DNA from: Amorphoplanes friuliensis DSM 7358 | GTDB lineage: Bacteria; Actinomycetota; Actinomycetes; Mycobacteriales; Micromonosporaceae | Assembly: GCF_000494755.1 (NCBI RefSeq) | Contig: NC_022657.1 | Span: 2,146,001 to 2,210,000, forward strand | Direction: 5' to 3' | DNA: 64,000 nucleotides | Shown: positions 8,834 through 17,369 of the stretch, in pieces | Layout: every line of letters begins with the position of its first letter | Position numbering within the stretch: position 1 is the first letter of the stretch | Made by a program: the position numbers and the translations under genes | Notes under the pieces: generated by a model | The model's input: the letters and a program-made list of their open reading frames with translations, nothing else | Told to the model about the DNA's origin: nothing | Database searches by the model: none

Positions 8834-9550
8834 TCATGCGGCGCCGGCTGCGGCGAGTCGCTCGCCTCGGAGCCGGTCGGCCCAGGTGTCGTCGAGCGGT
8901 TGAAGACTATCCGCGCCGATCGCCCAACGCAGTAGCAGATCGGCTATAGCTGGGTTGCGAGCGAGAGCGGGGCCGTGGGCGTACGTGCCGAGGATCTTGC
9001 CGTGCCAGGCGCCCTCGGTCTGGCTGTCGTTGCCGATGCCTGCTGTGACGCGGGCCAGGGGGGCTACGCCGGGGCCCAGGTGGGTGCGGCCGCCGTGGTT
9101 CTCGAAACCGGTCAACGGGGGCAACCCTAGCCGCGGATCGATGTCGCCGCGAACTTCGCCGACCGCGCGGGTCTCGCCCCGGTCGGAGTACAGGTCCATC
9201 AGGTCGAGCCCGGCGCACTGGGCTCCCTTGGCGAAGAACGAGCGACCGAAGAGTTGGTAACCCGCGCAGACGGCCAGCACGGCCGCGCCCTGGTGGACGG
9301 CGCGGTGGAGGCCGCCGTCGGCGATCAGGCGCTGGGCTGCGAGCGCCTGCGGGCCGTCCTCACCGCCACCGATCAGGTAGATGTCGGCGGTGGTGGGCAT
9401 GGCCTGGTCCGAGCGGACCTCGTACGTCTCCACCGGGATGCCCCGCTGGGCGGCGCGGCGGCCGAGGATCAGCATGTTGCCGCGGTCGCCGTACGTGGAA
9501 AGCAGGTCCGGGTAGATCCAGACGATCCGGAGGGTGCTCTCAGTTGACAC
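8834..9550 (-). CDS. gatD: Lipid II isoglutaminyl synthase, glutamine amidotransferase subunit GatD
   Basis: A 238-residue class I glutamine amidotransferase of the CobB/CobQ-like type. It releases ammonia from glutamine for amidation of the D-glutamate of lipid II by MurT. The nucleophile is C95 in AVCAGYQLFG and the catalytic histidine is H192 in GTYAHGPAL. The GTG start at 9550 overlaps the end of murT by 11 bases, the usual coupled arrangement of this pair. Cytoplasmic, acting at the membrane-bound lipid precursor. Confidence 0.95.
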   Translation of the reverse strand: MSTESTLRIVWIYPDLLSTYGDRGNMLILGRRAAQRGIPVETYEVRSDQAMPTTADIYLIGGGEDGPQALAAQRLIADGGLHRAVHQGAAVLAVCAGYQLFGRSFFAKGAQCAGLDLMDLYSDRGETRAVGEVRGDIDPRLGLPPLTGFENHGGRTHLGPGVAPLARVTAGIGNDSQTEGAWHGKILGTYAHGPALARNPAIADLLLRWAIGADSLQPLDDTWADRLRGERLAAAGAA

Positions 9551-10775
9551 GGTCCAACTCCGCTCGGATGTCCTGGAACGCCGTGTAGTTCGCGATCACT
9601 TCGAGGCGTCCCGGCGGGCTCGCCCGCACTGCCTCGTCGAAGGTAGTCACGTGGCGGAAGGCCACATCGTTCACTTCCAGTCGTACGGCGAGGTCGTAGG
9701 CCCGGTCACCGGTGATCAGGACCTGCCGCCCGCGCAGAGGGGAGAAGTCGACGTCGTAGAGCCACGACGTGTCGAAGCCGTCGGGGTCCCGGGCGTTGAT
9801 GGAGAGCAGTGTCGGAGCCACCTCGGCCATGTCGAAGGCCTCGAGCCAGCTGGCGGGGTTCTTGGCCAGCAGCAGCCGGATGTTGCGGCCGTCGCGCTCG
9901 ACCTGGGCGTACCGGCCGGCCACCGAGGCGACACCGGCCAGGCGGGGGACGGCCTCTATGGGCCGGACGCCGAACTCGGCGGCGACGGCCAGCGCGGTGG
10001 CGGCGTTGCCGAGGTTCACCTGTCCGGGGAGCTGGAGCTTGACCAGGTGCCAGTCGCCCTTGGGGTCGAGGACACCCTCGTCCTCGACGGTCCACTGGGC
10101 CTGGGGGCGGCGCAGCGGGCAGCCGGTGCACCACCATTCGCCGTTGGCGCGCTCGATGGGGGAGCCGCACTCGGGGCAGACGAAGGAGTCGTCGTGCCAG
10201 CGCTGACCGGCGCTGAACCAGACGACATTGGCGGTGTTGATCGCGGCCCAGACGACCATCGGGTCGTCCGCGTTCGCGACGACGTGGATGTCGGGGTGGG
10301 CGGCGAGGGCGGTGCGCCACATCTGCGCCATCATCGCCACCTCCTTCGCCCGGTCGAGCTGGTCGCGGGACAGGTTGAGCAAGGCGACCACACGCGGGGT
10401 GGTCTCGTCGATCACCCGGGCGAGGTAGTGCTCGTCGACCTCGAGGACCGCGAACGGGGTGGCACCGGCCTTGGCCAGCGCCGAGGTGTGCCCGGTGGGC
10501 ATGTTGGCGCCGAAGGAGTTGGTGGCGACCGGGCCGAGGACGCCGAGGGCGGCGGCGGTGAACCGGGTCGTGGTGGTCTTGCCGTTGGTGCCCGACACGA
10601 GCGCGATCGCACGGCCGGCGGCGAGGTTCCTGAGCAGGTCAGGATCGATCTTGAGACCGATCCACCCGCCGATCACCGAGCCGTCACCGCGTCCCGCGGC
10701 CCGAGAGAGCGCCGCAGCGGTTCGCGACACGGAGGTCGCGACCTTGGCCCGTAGGGGCAATTTCCCGTCCGTCAC
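9540..10775 (-). CDS. murT: Lipid II isoglutaminyl synthase, Mur ligase-like subunit MurT
   Basis: A 411-residue protein with Mur ligase fold. The ATP site is GTNGKTTTT (about residues 62-70). A four-cysteine zinc ribbon (CPEC and CTGC, about residues 200-220) is inserted in the middle domain, as known for MurT. With GatD it converts the D-iGlu of lipid II to D-iGln. The frame is open to 11006, but the start is placed at GTG 10775, because LPLRAKVATSVSRTAAALSR is the usual beginning of the family and a TACCCT -10 element lies seven bases upstream, which implies a leaderless mRNA. Confidence 0.93.
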   Translation of the reverse strand: MTDGKLPLRAKVATSVSRTAAALSRAAGRGDGSVIGGWIGLKIDPDLLRNLAAGRAIALVSGTNGKTTTTRFTAAALGVLGPVATNSFGANMPTGHTSALAKAGATPFAVLEVDEHYLARVIDETTPRVVALLNLSRDQLDRAKEVAMMAQMWRTALAAHPDIHVVANADDPMVVWAAINTANVVWFSAGQRWHDDSFVCPECGSPIERANGEWWCTGCPLRRPQAQWTVEDEGVLDPKGDWHLVKLQLPGQVNLGNAATALAVAAEFGVRPIEAVPRLAGVASVAGRYAQVERDGRNIRLLLAKNPASWLEAFDMAEVAPTLLSINARDPDGFDTSWLYDVDFSPLRGRQVLITGDRAYDLAVRLEVNDVAFRHVTTFDEAVRASPPGRLEVIANYTAFQDIRAELDRVN

Positions 10776-10782
10776 GGCGACG

Positions 10783-10810
10783 AGGGTACCGGAAACGGAC
10801 ACTACGTCGA
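10783..10810 (-). promoter_or_regulatory. Candidate leaderless promoter of murT-gatD
   Basis: On the minus strand TCGACG, a 16-bp spacer and TACCCT end seven bases before GTG 10775. Transcription would begin at or next to the start codon. No ribosome binding site is visible, consistent with leaderless translation. Confidence 0.5.
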
Positions 10811-11193
10811 GTGGTGGAGCGGCCCGCGCGGCCTGGGAGGGGTCCGCAGGCCGAAGCTCGGCCGAACGGATGATCTCCACCCCGCCGCCCGGCGTCGTGT
10901 TTGGCCCGCTGGGGGCGTTTGCGACGGCAATCTCCCGACCTCGGACACGCGCATGATCCACCCTGCTGCGGCTTTTTGTGTGTTGTGTTTCACCCGTAAC
11001 CTTCACCGGAGCGTGATCACAGAACTACGCAAAGCGCTGGCATTTGTCACGGGGTGGTTACAAACCGGACAGGCTCCGGTATGCCAAATACGCTGCGTAA
11101 CCAAGCAAGGCCCGACAGTCGGCCCGGAAATCGGGTAGCAAGGTCCCTGCCGGTGAGCATCCGCTCGCCGCTCGTACCGCACCGGACCACGCC

Positions 11194-11370
11194 GAGCCCT
11201 GCCCCGGTCCGCGCGGCACGACCACGGAAGCAGCTTCAACCACACAGGCATACGGGGGCAGGGACGGGGGACCCAGATCCGGTCCGGCAGTTGCGGACCT
11301 TGGGGTGAAGTCACCTTTTGGCGACCGGGCACACCTTCCCGCCCGAACCCGACAGCTAACCTCGCAGGCG
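11194..11370 (+). ncRNA. c-di-AMP riboswitch (ydaO-yuaA type)
   Basis: The 3' half matches the ydaO consensus closely: GGGGGACCCA, then TTGGGGTGAA, then CCCGAACCCGACAGCTAACC followed by TCGCAGGC. The segment CCCTGCCCC near 11198 can pair with GGGGGCAGGG near 11253 to form an internal stem. It ends just before the ribosome binding site (GGAGGG, 11375-11380) of an NlpC/P60 gene. In actinobacteria this riboswitch commonly precedes cell wall hydrolases such as rpf and NlpC/P60 genes and turns them off when c-di-AMP binds. The 5' boundary is approximate. Confidence 0.9.
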
Positions 11371-11391
11371 TGCCGGAGGGATATCTCTACC

Positions 11392-12198
11392 GTGCACGAA
11401 CGCAGTTCGAGCCGTGGCCGCCGCATGCCCGGAACCGGAACCATCGCACTGTCCCTGGGTGCGTGCCTCTGCGCCGGCCAGCTGATCGGTACGCCGGCGG
11501 CATCCGCCGCTCCCGTCGTCACGGCGGCAGCCGCGGCGCCGGCGGTCAAGCCGAAGATCACCAACTCCGCGACCCGCTCCGTCGCGTGGGGCAAGAAGGT
11601 CAGCGTCACCGCCAAGGTGATCGACCCGAAGACCGGCAAGGTCGTCACCCGCGGTTCGGTACGCCTCCAGGCCAAGCGAGACGGCAAGTGGCGCACCTGG
11701 GTGACGAAGAAGCTGTCCTCGAAGGGGACGGTGAAGCTCACCGCGGAGCCGCACATCACCGGCTACTTCCGCACGCAGTACACCGGGGCCACGAACATCC
11801 GCTGGGCGACCAGCGGGGCCATCAAGATCACGGTGAAGAGCAGCGGGGCGAAGGTTCTCGCCCAGGCGAAGAAGCACAAGGGCGCGCTGTACAAGTTCGG
11901 TGCCTCGGGCCCCAAGCGCTTCGACTGCTCGGGCTACACCCAGTACGTCTACAAGAAGACGACGGGTAAGAAGCTCCCGCACAAGGCGAACTCGCAGCAG
12001 AAGTACGGCAAGGCGGTCGCCAAGAGCAAGAAGAAGATCGGCGACCTGATCGTCGTCCGGTCGGGTTCCTACGGCACCCACGCCGGCATCTACGCCGGCA
12101 ACGGGTACATGTGGGACTCGCCGCACTCGGGCGCCCGGGTCGGCAAGCACAAGATCTGGAGCAAGAACTACGTCGTGCGCCGCCTCGTCGCCGCGTGA
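11392..12198 (+). CDS. Secreted NlpC/P60 peptidoglycan hydrolase
   Basis: A 268-residue exported protein. An N-terminal signal sequence (TIALSLGACLCAGQLIGTPA, ending around ASAAP) is followed by an immunoglobulin-like domain with many lysines (about residues 50-150) and an NlpC/P60 domain. Catalytic C179 lies in RFDCSGYTQYVY and H230 in YGTHAGIYAG. It most likely cleaves a stem peptide bond in peptidoglycan. Start GTG 11392 is chosen for the GGAGGG eleven bases upstream; ATG 11425 would also leave a signal peptide. A c-di-AMP riboswitch upstream ties its expression to cell wall and turgor signalling. Followed by a strong hairpin terminator. Confidence 0.92.
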   Translation: MHERSSSRGRRMPGTGTIALSLGACLCAGQLIGTPAASAAPVVTAAAAAPAVKPKITNSATRSVAWGKKVSVTAKVIDPKTGKVVTRGSVRLQAKRDGKWRTWVTKKLSSKGTVKLTAEPHITGYFRTQYTGATNIRWATSGAIKITVKSSGAKVLAQAKKHKGALYKFGASGPKRFDCSGYTQYVYKKTTGKKLPHKANSQQKYGKAVAKSKKKIGDLIVVRSGSYGTHAGIYAGNGYMWDSPHSGARVGKHKIWSKNYVVRRLVAA

Positions 12199-12234
12199 GG
12201 TAGAGCAGTGAAGTAGTAAGAGCAGTACGAGAGT

Positions 12235-12271
12235 CAGTGGGGCGTGACCCGTTTCGGGTCACGCCCCACTG
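12235..12271. terminator. Stem-loop terminator after the NlpC/P60 gene
   Basis: CAGTGGGGCGTGACCCG pairs perfectly over 17 bp with CGGGTCACGCCCCACTG around a TTT loop. It lies 36 bases after the stop codon. There is no long T-run, as is common for actinobacterial terminators. Confidence 0.85.
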
Positions 12272-12480
12272 TCGTATTCCCTCCACTTCGCTCCCCGGAT
12301 CGCGGGAGGAGGGTTCGCGGGCGGTAAAGAACGCCCGATTTCTGGGGACTTTCGTGCCCGCCTGGGCGGCATGTCGGAAAGTGGACCATGGTCGGAGGCC
12401 CGAACCCCTCCACTTCCACCTCACCGGCTCTGACGTGCGCATTCATCCGCGAATCGGCTTCGCAGACCGGTCCATTCTTG

Positions 12481-12520
12481 TTGCGAGTGGAGGGAAGTGG
12501 AGTAGAGTGGAGCGCAGTGG
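12481..12520 (+). promoter_or_regulatory. mraZ promoter with four MraZ boxes
   Basis: AGTGG elements begin at 12486, 12496, 12506 and 12516, exactly 10 bp apart, three of them as AGTGGAG. The array overlaps a promoter with -35 TTGCGA (12481-12486), a 16-bp spacer and -10 TAGAGT (12503-12508). MraZ is known to bind direct GTGG-type repeats in front of its own gene and repress the dcw operon. The layout here puts all four boxes on one face of the helix and across the -10 element, so self-repression is likely. Confidence 0.8.
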
Positions 12521-12607
12521 CAGGGCCTGAGGAGCTGACTCCGAGGGGGTTGCCGGCCCAGACGACAGGCGGTCCGCGAAACCGCCGGGGGCAGGGGGGT
12601 CAGGCCG

Positions 12608-13039
12608 ATGTTTCTCGGCACTCACACCCCGCGCCTCGACGACAAGGGCCGGCTGATCCTCCCGGCGAAGTTCCGTGACGAACTGGCGGGAGGTGTCGTG
12701 ATCACCAAGGGGCAGGAACGTTGCCTTTACGTCTTCCCGATGCCCGAGTTCCAGCGCATCGCGGGGCAGCTCCGTGAGGCACCGGTCACGAACAAGGCCG
12801 CCCGGGCCTACAGCCGGGTGTTCTTCGCCAGCGCGCACGACGAGATCCCCGACAAGCAGGGCCGGGTCACCATCCCGGGCCACTTGCGGGAGTACGCGGC
12901 GCTGGATCGTGAGCTCGTCGTGATCGGCGCGAGCACGCGGGTGGAGATCTGGGACAAGCAGTCCTGGGAGCAGTACCTCTCGGCGAGCGAGGACGAGTTC
13001 GCCGACATCGAGGAGGGGGTGCTGCCCGGCGGACTGTGA
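12608..13039 (+). CDS. mraZ: Transcriptional regulator MraZ
   Basis: A 143-residue protein with two SpoVT/AbrB-like MraZ repeats (about residues 5-52 and 77-124); the family motifs [13 protein letters not shown] and [13 protein letters not shown] are both present. It begins [11 protein letters not shown], typical of the family, after a G-rich ribosome binding site. MraZ is the first gene of the dcw cluster and represses it by binding repeats at its own promoter, which are visible at 12486-12520. The 218 bp between mraZ and rsmH hold no recognisable gene or signal. Confidence 0.97.
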   Translation: MFLGTHTPRLDDKGRLILPAKFRDELAGGVVITKGQERCLYVFPMPEFQRIAGQLREAPVTNKAARAYSRVFFASAHDEIPDKQGRVTIPGHLREYAALDRELVVIGASTRVEIWDKQSWEQYLSASEDEFADIEEGVLPGGL

Positions 13040-13257
13040 GGCGTGGCACCTGTGGGCCGTCGACACGGTCCGGACGTCGCTGCCGCCGTACTGCGAGATC
13101 TCCAGCCGCTCCCGCTCCTGGCGCCTCTTCCCCGGTGCCAGGCGTGTGTCCGGTCGGGCGCGCCCGAAGGCAACGGGCACGAGCGGATGGGGATCTGGCG
13201 GTACGGACAGACGACCGGTCGTCGCAGGACACCGGGTGAGCGCGGAAAGAGCAGGCA

Positions 13258-14223
13258 ATGGGGGTCGACATGGGGGAGCTTCGCGGCACACACGTGCCGG
13301 TGCTGCTCGAGCGCTGCCTCGAGCTGCTCGCCCCCGCCCTGGTCCTGCCGGGCGCGGTGCACGTCGACTTCACGCTGGGCCTGGGCGGGCACGCCGAGGC
13401 CGTGCTGGAGCGGTACCCGGACGTGGTCCTCATCGGACTCGACCGGGACACCGAGGCTCTCGCGCACTCCCGGCACCGGCTGGCCCGTTTCGGCGATCGG
13501 GTGCACTTCGTGCACGCGGTCTACGACGAGCTGCCGGACGTGCTGGCCGGCCTCCGTCTTCCGGCGTTCCACAGTGGGCTCTTCGATCTCGGCGTGTCCT
13601 CGCTGCAGCTCGACGAACCCGACCGGGGTTTTGCCTATTCGCGGGACGCACCGCTCGACATGCGGATGGACCAGTCGCGGGGGATCACCGCGGAGGAGGT
13701 CGTCAACGGCTACGAGCCGGGCGAGCTCGTCCGCATCCTGCGGGTGTACGGCGAGGAGAAGTTCGCGACGCGGGTCGTCTCGGCGATCGTCAAGCAGAGA
13801 TCCAAGTCACGGATCGTCTCGTCGTCGGCGCTCGCGGACCTGGTCAGGGACGCGATCCCGGCCGCCGCGCGGCGAACGGGTGGAAATCCCGCGAAAAGAA
13901 CGTTTCAGGCGTTACGTATTGAGGTAAATGCGGAGCTCGCCGCAGTCGAGTCCGCCGTACCGGCGGCATTGGACTTGTTGGCCCCGAAAGGGCGCCTTGT
14001 GGTGATGTCGTATCAATCACTGGAGGACCGGATCGTGAAGCGCGCCCTCACCGCGAGGGCACGCAGCACCGGGCCGATCGACCTGCCGGTCGAGCTGCCC
14101 GGGACCGGACCTTCGGTGCGACTGCTGACCCGCGGGTCGGAGCCGCCCAGCGAGGCGGAAGTGGCGGAGAACCCGCGAGCGGCTTCGGTGAAGCTGCGCG
14201 CGGCGGAAAAGATCGACAAGTAG
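13258..14223 (+). CDS. rsmH: 16S rRNA (cytosine(1402)-N(4))-methyltransferase RsmH
   Basis: A 321-residue SAM-dependent methyltransferase that modifies C1402 in the decoding centre of 16S rRNA. The SAM-binding motif [16 protein letters not shown] lies near residue 36, followed by [20 protein letters not shown] and the [15 protein letters not shown] and [13 protein letters not shown] motifs. Start is ATG 13258, or ATG 13270 ([10 protein letters not shown]), which is closer to the family consensus. Second gene of the dcw cluster, as expected. Confidence 0.96.
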   Translation: MGVDMGELRGTHVPVLLERCLELLAPALVLPGAVHVDFTLGLGGHAEAVLERYPDVVLIGLDRDTEALAHSRHRLARFGDRVHFVHAVYDELPDVLAGLRLPAFHSGLFDLGVSSLQLDEPDRGFAYSRDAPLDMRMDQSRGITAEEVVNGYEPGELVRILRVYGEEKFATRVVSAIVKQRSKSRIVSSSALADLVRDAIPAAARRTGGNPAKRTFQALRIEVNAELAAVESAVPAALDLLAPKGRLVVMSYQSLEDRIVKRALTARARSTGPIDLPVELPGTGPSVRLLTRGSEPPSEAEVAENPRAASVKLRAAEKIDK

Positions 14224-14322
14224 GACCGGGCTGGACGGGCCGCCGCGAACGGCCCCGAATGCTTGTAACGCACGGGGGACAAGGGCGGTTACGCCCGGGG
14301 GAACACCAGGAGGGGGAGGGGC

Positions 14323-14913
14323 ATGAGCGAGCGCATCACCACTGCGCGGTCGGGGGGCCGGACCGCGGAGCAGGTTGGCCAGGGCGGGCGCAAGCCCGCC
14401 GCGAAGACCGGCGCCACGACGGGCGGTGGCGCCCGGGGGGCGCGCCACTACCCGACCGTCGGCGCCACCGAGGGCAGCGCCGCCCTCAAGCTGACGGCCG
14501 AGCAGCAGCACGAGACGGCTGCGCGTCCCCGGCTGCGGGTCGCGCCGCCGGCACCGATCAACGCGCCTCGCGCGCCGTTCATCGCGCTCGTGGTCGCGGT
14601 GGTCGTGGCCGGTGTGATCGGCATCCTGCTGATCAACACCAAGACCGCGGAGAACTCGTTCCGCATCGACACGCTTCAGCAGCAGCAGAAGAAGCTGGAC
14701 TCGCAGCAGCAGGATCTGGAGAACCAGATCGCCGCCAACAACAGCCCGGGCAGCCTCGACGCGGCCGCCCGCCGGCTGGGCCTGGTCAAGGCGGACAGCC
14801 CCGCCTACATCCGGCTGCCCGACGGCAAGATCCTCGGTGTGCCGAAGCCGGCCACCGGTGAGGTCGCCGTGACCGCGCAGGACTCCGCCGCCACTTCGGC
14901 GACCGGACGGTAA
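14323..14913 (+). CDS. ftsL: Cell division protein FtsL-like
   Basis: A 196-residue bitopic membrane protein: a basic, disordered cytoplasmic part (residues 1-84), one transmembrane segment (about 85-105) and an extracytoplasmic glutamine-rich coiled coil (about 112-140, QQQQKKLDSQQQDLENQI), then a tail with RRLGLVKADSPAYIRLPDG. Sequence conservation of FtsL is low, so the call rests on position between rsmH and ftsI, topology and the coiled coil. It would link FtsQ and the FtsW/FtsI synthase at the septum. Ends two bases before ftsI. Confidence 0.85.
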   Translation: MSERITTARSGGRTAEQVGQGGRKPAAKTGATTGGGARGARHYPTVGATEGSAALKLTAEQQHETAARPRLRVAPPAPINAPRAPFIALVVAVVVAGVIGILLINTKTAENSFRIDTLQQQQKKLDSQQQDLENQIAANNSPGSLDAAARRLGLVKADSPAYIRLPDGKILGVPKPATGEVAVTAQDSAATSATGR

Positions 14914-14915
14914 GC

Positions 14916-17315
14916 GTGTCGCCGCGTTCCGACGAGACGCCGCGCCGGGGCCAGGAGCCCCGGCGCGGCGCTTCGCGTGACCTGCCATCGGCGGAAGGCT
15001 CCGGACGCGACGACGACCGGGCCCGTGGTTTCGGCGGCATCGGCGACGCGCGGGCGTACACCCCGCGGGGCCGGACCGTGCGCGAGGGGGACCAGCGCAC
15101 ACGGTCGCCGCGTACCGGCCGCAACACCGACCCGTTCCGTCCGGCGCTGCAGGTGCTCGACGGTGGACGGCCCGCCCGTGACCGGCGGCGCGAGGCCGAG
15201 GAGGAGCCACCGCCCCCGCAGCGCCGTGGGCGTGACAAGCAGGACCGCGAGCCCAGGGCCCGTAACAGCCGGGGCGTGACCGCTCCAGCCCCGCAGGACG
15301 ACGACGAGTGGGACGACGCGCCGCGGCGGGGCGGCCGCACCACCGCCGGTGCCGCCCGCTCGCGCTCGACCGCGAACCCGCGCAGGGGCGCGGCTGCCAC
15401 CCGTACCGAAGCGAGTGCCCGGATCGCCCGCGAGCGGAAGGTCGCGGTCCCGGCGGGACCACGACGGACGCCGGTCGCGCGCCCCGGCCGGCCCGCACCG
15501 CCGGCCCGGCCCGTCTCGCGACGGCCCGCACCCGCGGTCCCGGCCGAGCCGCCGAAGCTCGCCAACAGCACACGCCGGCTGCGGCTGGGCACCGTGCTGG
15601 CGCTCGCGCTGTTCGTGACGATCGGGGTACGCCTCGTCGTGCTCCAGGTCGTCGAGACGCCCGCGTCGGCGCACAGCCTGCTCGAGCAGCGCAAGAGCCG
15701 CCTCACCGACGTCACCCTGCCCGCACCGCGCGGCAGCATCCTGGACCGTTCGGGCGCGGTGCTGGCGCACAGCGTCGAGGCGCGGTACATCTACGCCGAC
15801 CCGGAGCTGGTCAACGACGCCCCCGGCACGGCGGCGAAGCTGTCGCCGCTGCTCGGCATCGCCCCGTCGCGGCTGATGCAGCTGATGGCGAAGAAGAAGC
15901 GTCCCGGTGGCGGCGCCTCCCGCTTCGAGTACCTGGCCCGGGGTGTCGACATCGCCGTGGCCGACCGGATCGCCGGGATGAACCTGGCCGGCATCAGCTC
16001 CGACCGTGACGAACGCCGCGACGTGCCCGGTGCCGACCTGGCCGCGAACCTCATCGGCTTCACCGGCGAGGACCACTCCGGCCTGGAAGGTCTCGAGGCC
16101 CGGTACGACGACCTGCTGCGCGGTACCGACGGCAAGCGGGTGTTCGAGCGCGGCAACCCGGACGTCCAGAAGGGCATGCTCGCCAAGGAGATCCCGGGCG
16201 GTTACAGCTCCTTCCAGCCCGCGAAGCCCGGCTCGTCGATCCAGCTGACCATCGAGCGCGACCTCCAGTACGAGGTGCAGGGCATCCTGAGCCGCCAGAT
16301 GGAGAAGGTCGACGCCACCATCGGCGCCGCCGTGGTCATCGACACGCACACCGGTGAGGTGCTCGCGCAGGCCAGCTATCCGGCGTACAACGCGGCGAAG
16401 CCGTTCGACTTCAAGCCGACCGAGCGTGAGGACGTCGCCAGCAGCGTCATCGCCGACCCGGGCTCGACGCACAAGGCGTTCACCATCGGCGCCGCCCTGC
16501 AGGAGGGTGTCATCACCCCGGACTCGACCGTGACGGTCGGCCCCGGGCTGATCCTCGGCGGGGAGCCGTTCTCCGACACCCACAGGTTCCCGGCCGGCAC
16601 CAAGCTGACCATTCCGGGTGTGCTCGCCTACTCGTCGAACATCGGCACGATCCGCATCGCGCAGAAGCTCGGCAAGGAGAAGCTGTACGAGTACCAGCGC
16701 CGGTTCGGCCTGGGCCAGGCGACCAACGAGGGCATGCCGGGTGAGGCCACGGGACGGCTGCTCGCCCCGGACGAGTGGAGCGGCTCGGCGTGGGGCTCGG
16801 TGCCGATCGGCATGAGCGTCGACGCCACGCTGATCCAGATGGCGGCGGGGTACGCGGCCATCGCCAACGACGGCGTCTACATCCAGCCCCGGCTGATCCA
16901 GGCCACGATCTCGGGCAAGGACGGCAAGGTCATCCCGACGCCGGCCCCCGAGACCCACGAGGTGCTCAGCCCCGAGGTCGCGGCCCAGCTGCGGACCATG
17001 ATGGAGTCGGTCGTCGACGCCAAGGGCGGTACGGGCGCCCGCGCCGCCGTCGACGGGTACCGCATCTCCGGCAAGACCGGCACCGGCAAGATGCTGGTCG
17101 AGGGCCGTTACACCAAGCACAACGCCGGCTCGTTCATCGGCATGGCGCCGGCCGACAACCCCCGTTTTGTGATCGGGGTCTTCGCCGACGTGGCCGACGG
17201 CACCGGCGGCGACGTGGCCGCGCCCGCCTTCAGCCAGATGATGGCGTCCGCTCTGCGGCACTTCAAGGTGCCGCCGTCGGGCACGGAACCGCAGACCTTC
17301 AAGCTGAAGCAGTAG
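14916..17315 (+). CDS. ftsI: Septal peptidoglycan transpeptidase FtsI (PBP3)
   Basis: A 799-residue class B penicillin-binding protein that cross-links septal peptidoglycan. An unusually long charged, arginine/proline-rich cytoplasmic tail (about residues 1-220) precedes one transmembrane segment (about 222-243), the dimerisation domain (RGSILDRSGAVLA), and the transpeptidase domain with S517-T-H-K, S573-S-N and K720-T-G. The start is GTG, two bases after ftsL. The long tail is common in actinomycete FtsI proteins and is predicted to be disordered. Co-transcribed with ftsL. Confidence 0.95.
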   Translation: MSPRSDETPRRGQEPRRGASRDLPSAEGSGRDDDRARGFGGIGDARAYTPRGRTVREGDQRTRSPRTGRNTDPFRPALQVLDGGRPARDRRREAEEEPPPPQRRGRDKQDREPRARNSRGVTAPAPQDDDEWDDAPRRGGRTTAGAARSRSTANPRRGAAATRTEASARIARERKVAVPAGPRRTPVARPGRPAPPARPVSRRPAPAVPAEPPKLANSTRRLRLGTVLALALFVTIGVRLVVLQVVETPASAHSLLEQRKSRLTDVTLPAPRGSILDRSGAVLAHSVEARYIYADPELVNDAPGTAAKLSPLLGIAPSRLMQLMAKKKRPGGGASRFEYLARGVDIAVADRIAGMNLAGISSDRDERRDVPGADLAANLIGFTGEDHSGLEGLEARYDDLLRGTDGKRVFERGNPDVQKGMLAKEIPGGYSSFQPAKPGSSIQLTIERDLQYEVQGILSRQMEKVDATIGAAVVIDTHTGEVLAQASYPAYNAAKPFDFKPTEREDVASSVIADPGSTHKAFTIGAALQEGVITPDSTVTVGPGLILGGEPFSDTHRFPAGTKLTIPGVLAYSSNIGTIRIAQKLGKEKLYEYQRRFGLGQATNEGMPGEATGRLLAPDEWSGSAWGSVPIGMSVDATLIQMAAGYAAIANDGVYIQPRLIQATISGKDGKVIPTPAPETHEVLSPEVAAQLRTMMESVVDAKGGTGARAAVDGYRISGKTGTGKMLVEGRYTKHNAGSFIGMAPADNPRFVIGVFADVADGTGGDVAAPAFSQMMASALRHFKVPPSGTEPQTFKLKQ

Positions 17316-17355
17316 GCGCGCCCATGGCGTTCGCAGTCGGATCCGGGACACCGGG

Positions 17356-17361
17356 TAGGGT
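17356..17361 (+). promoter_or_regulatory. Candidate -10 element for murE
   Basis: TAGGGT ends eight bases before the murE GTG, a spacing that would place the transcript start at or beside the start codon. No clear -35 element and no ribosome binding site are seen. The same hexamer with similar spacing precedes hisF. Confidence 0.4.
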
Positions 17362-17369
17362 CTGACGCC

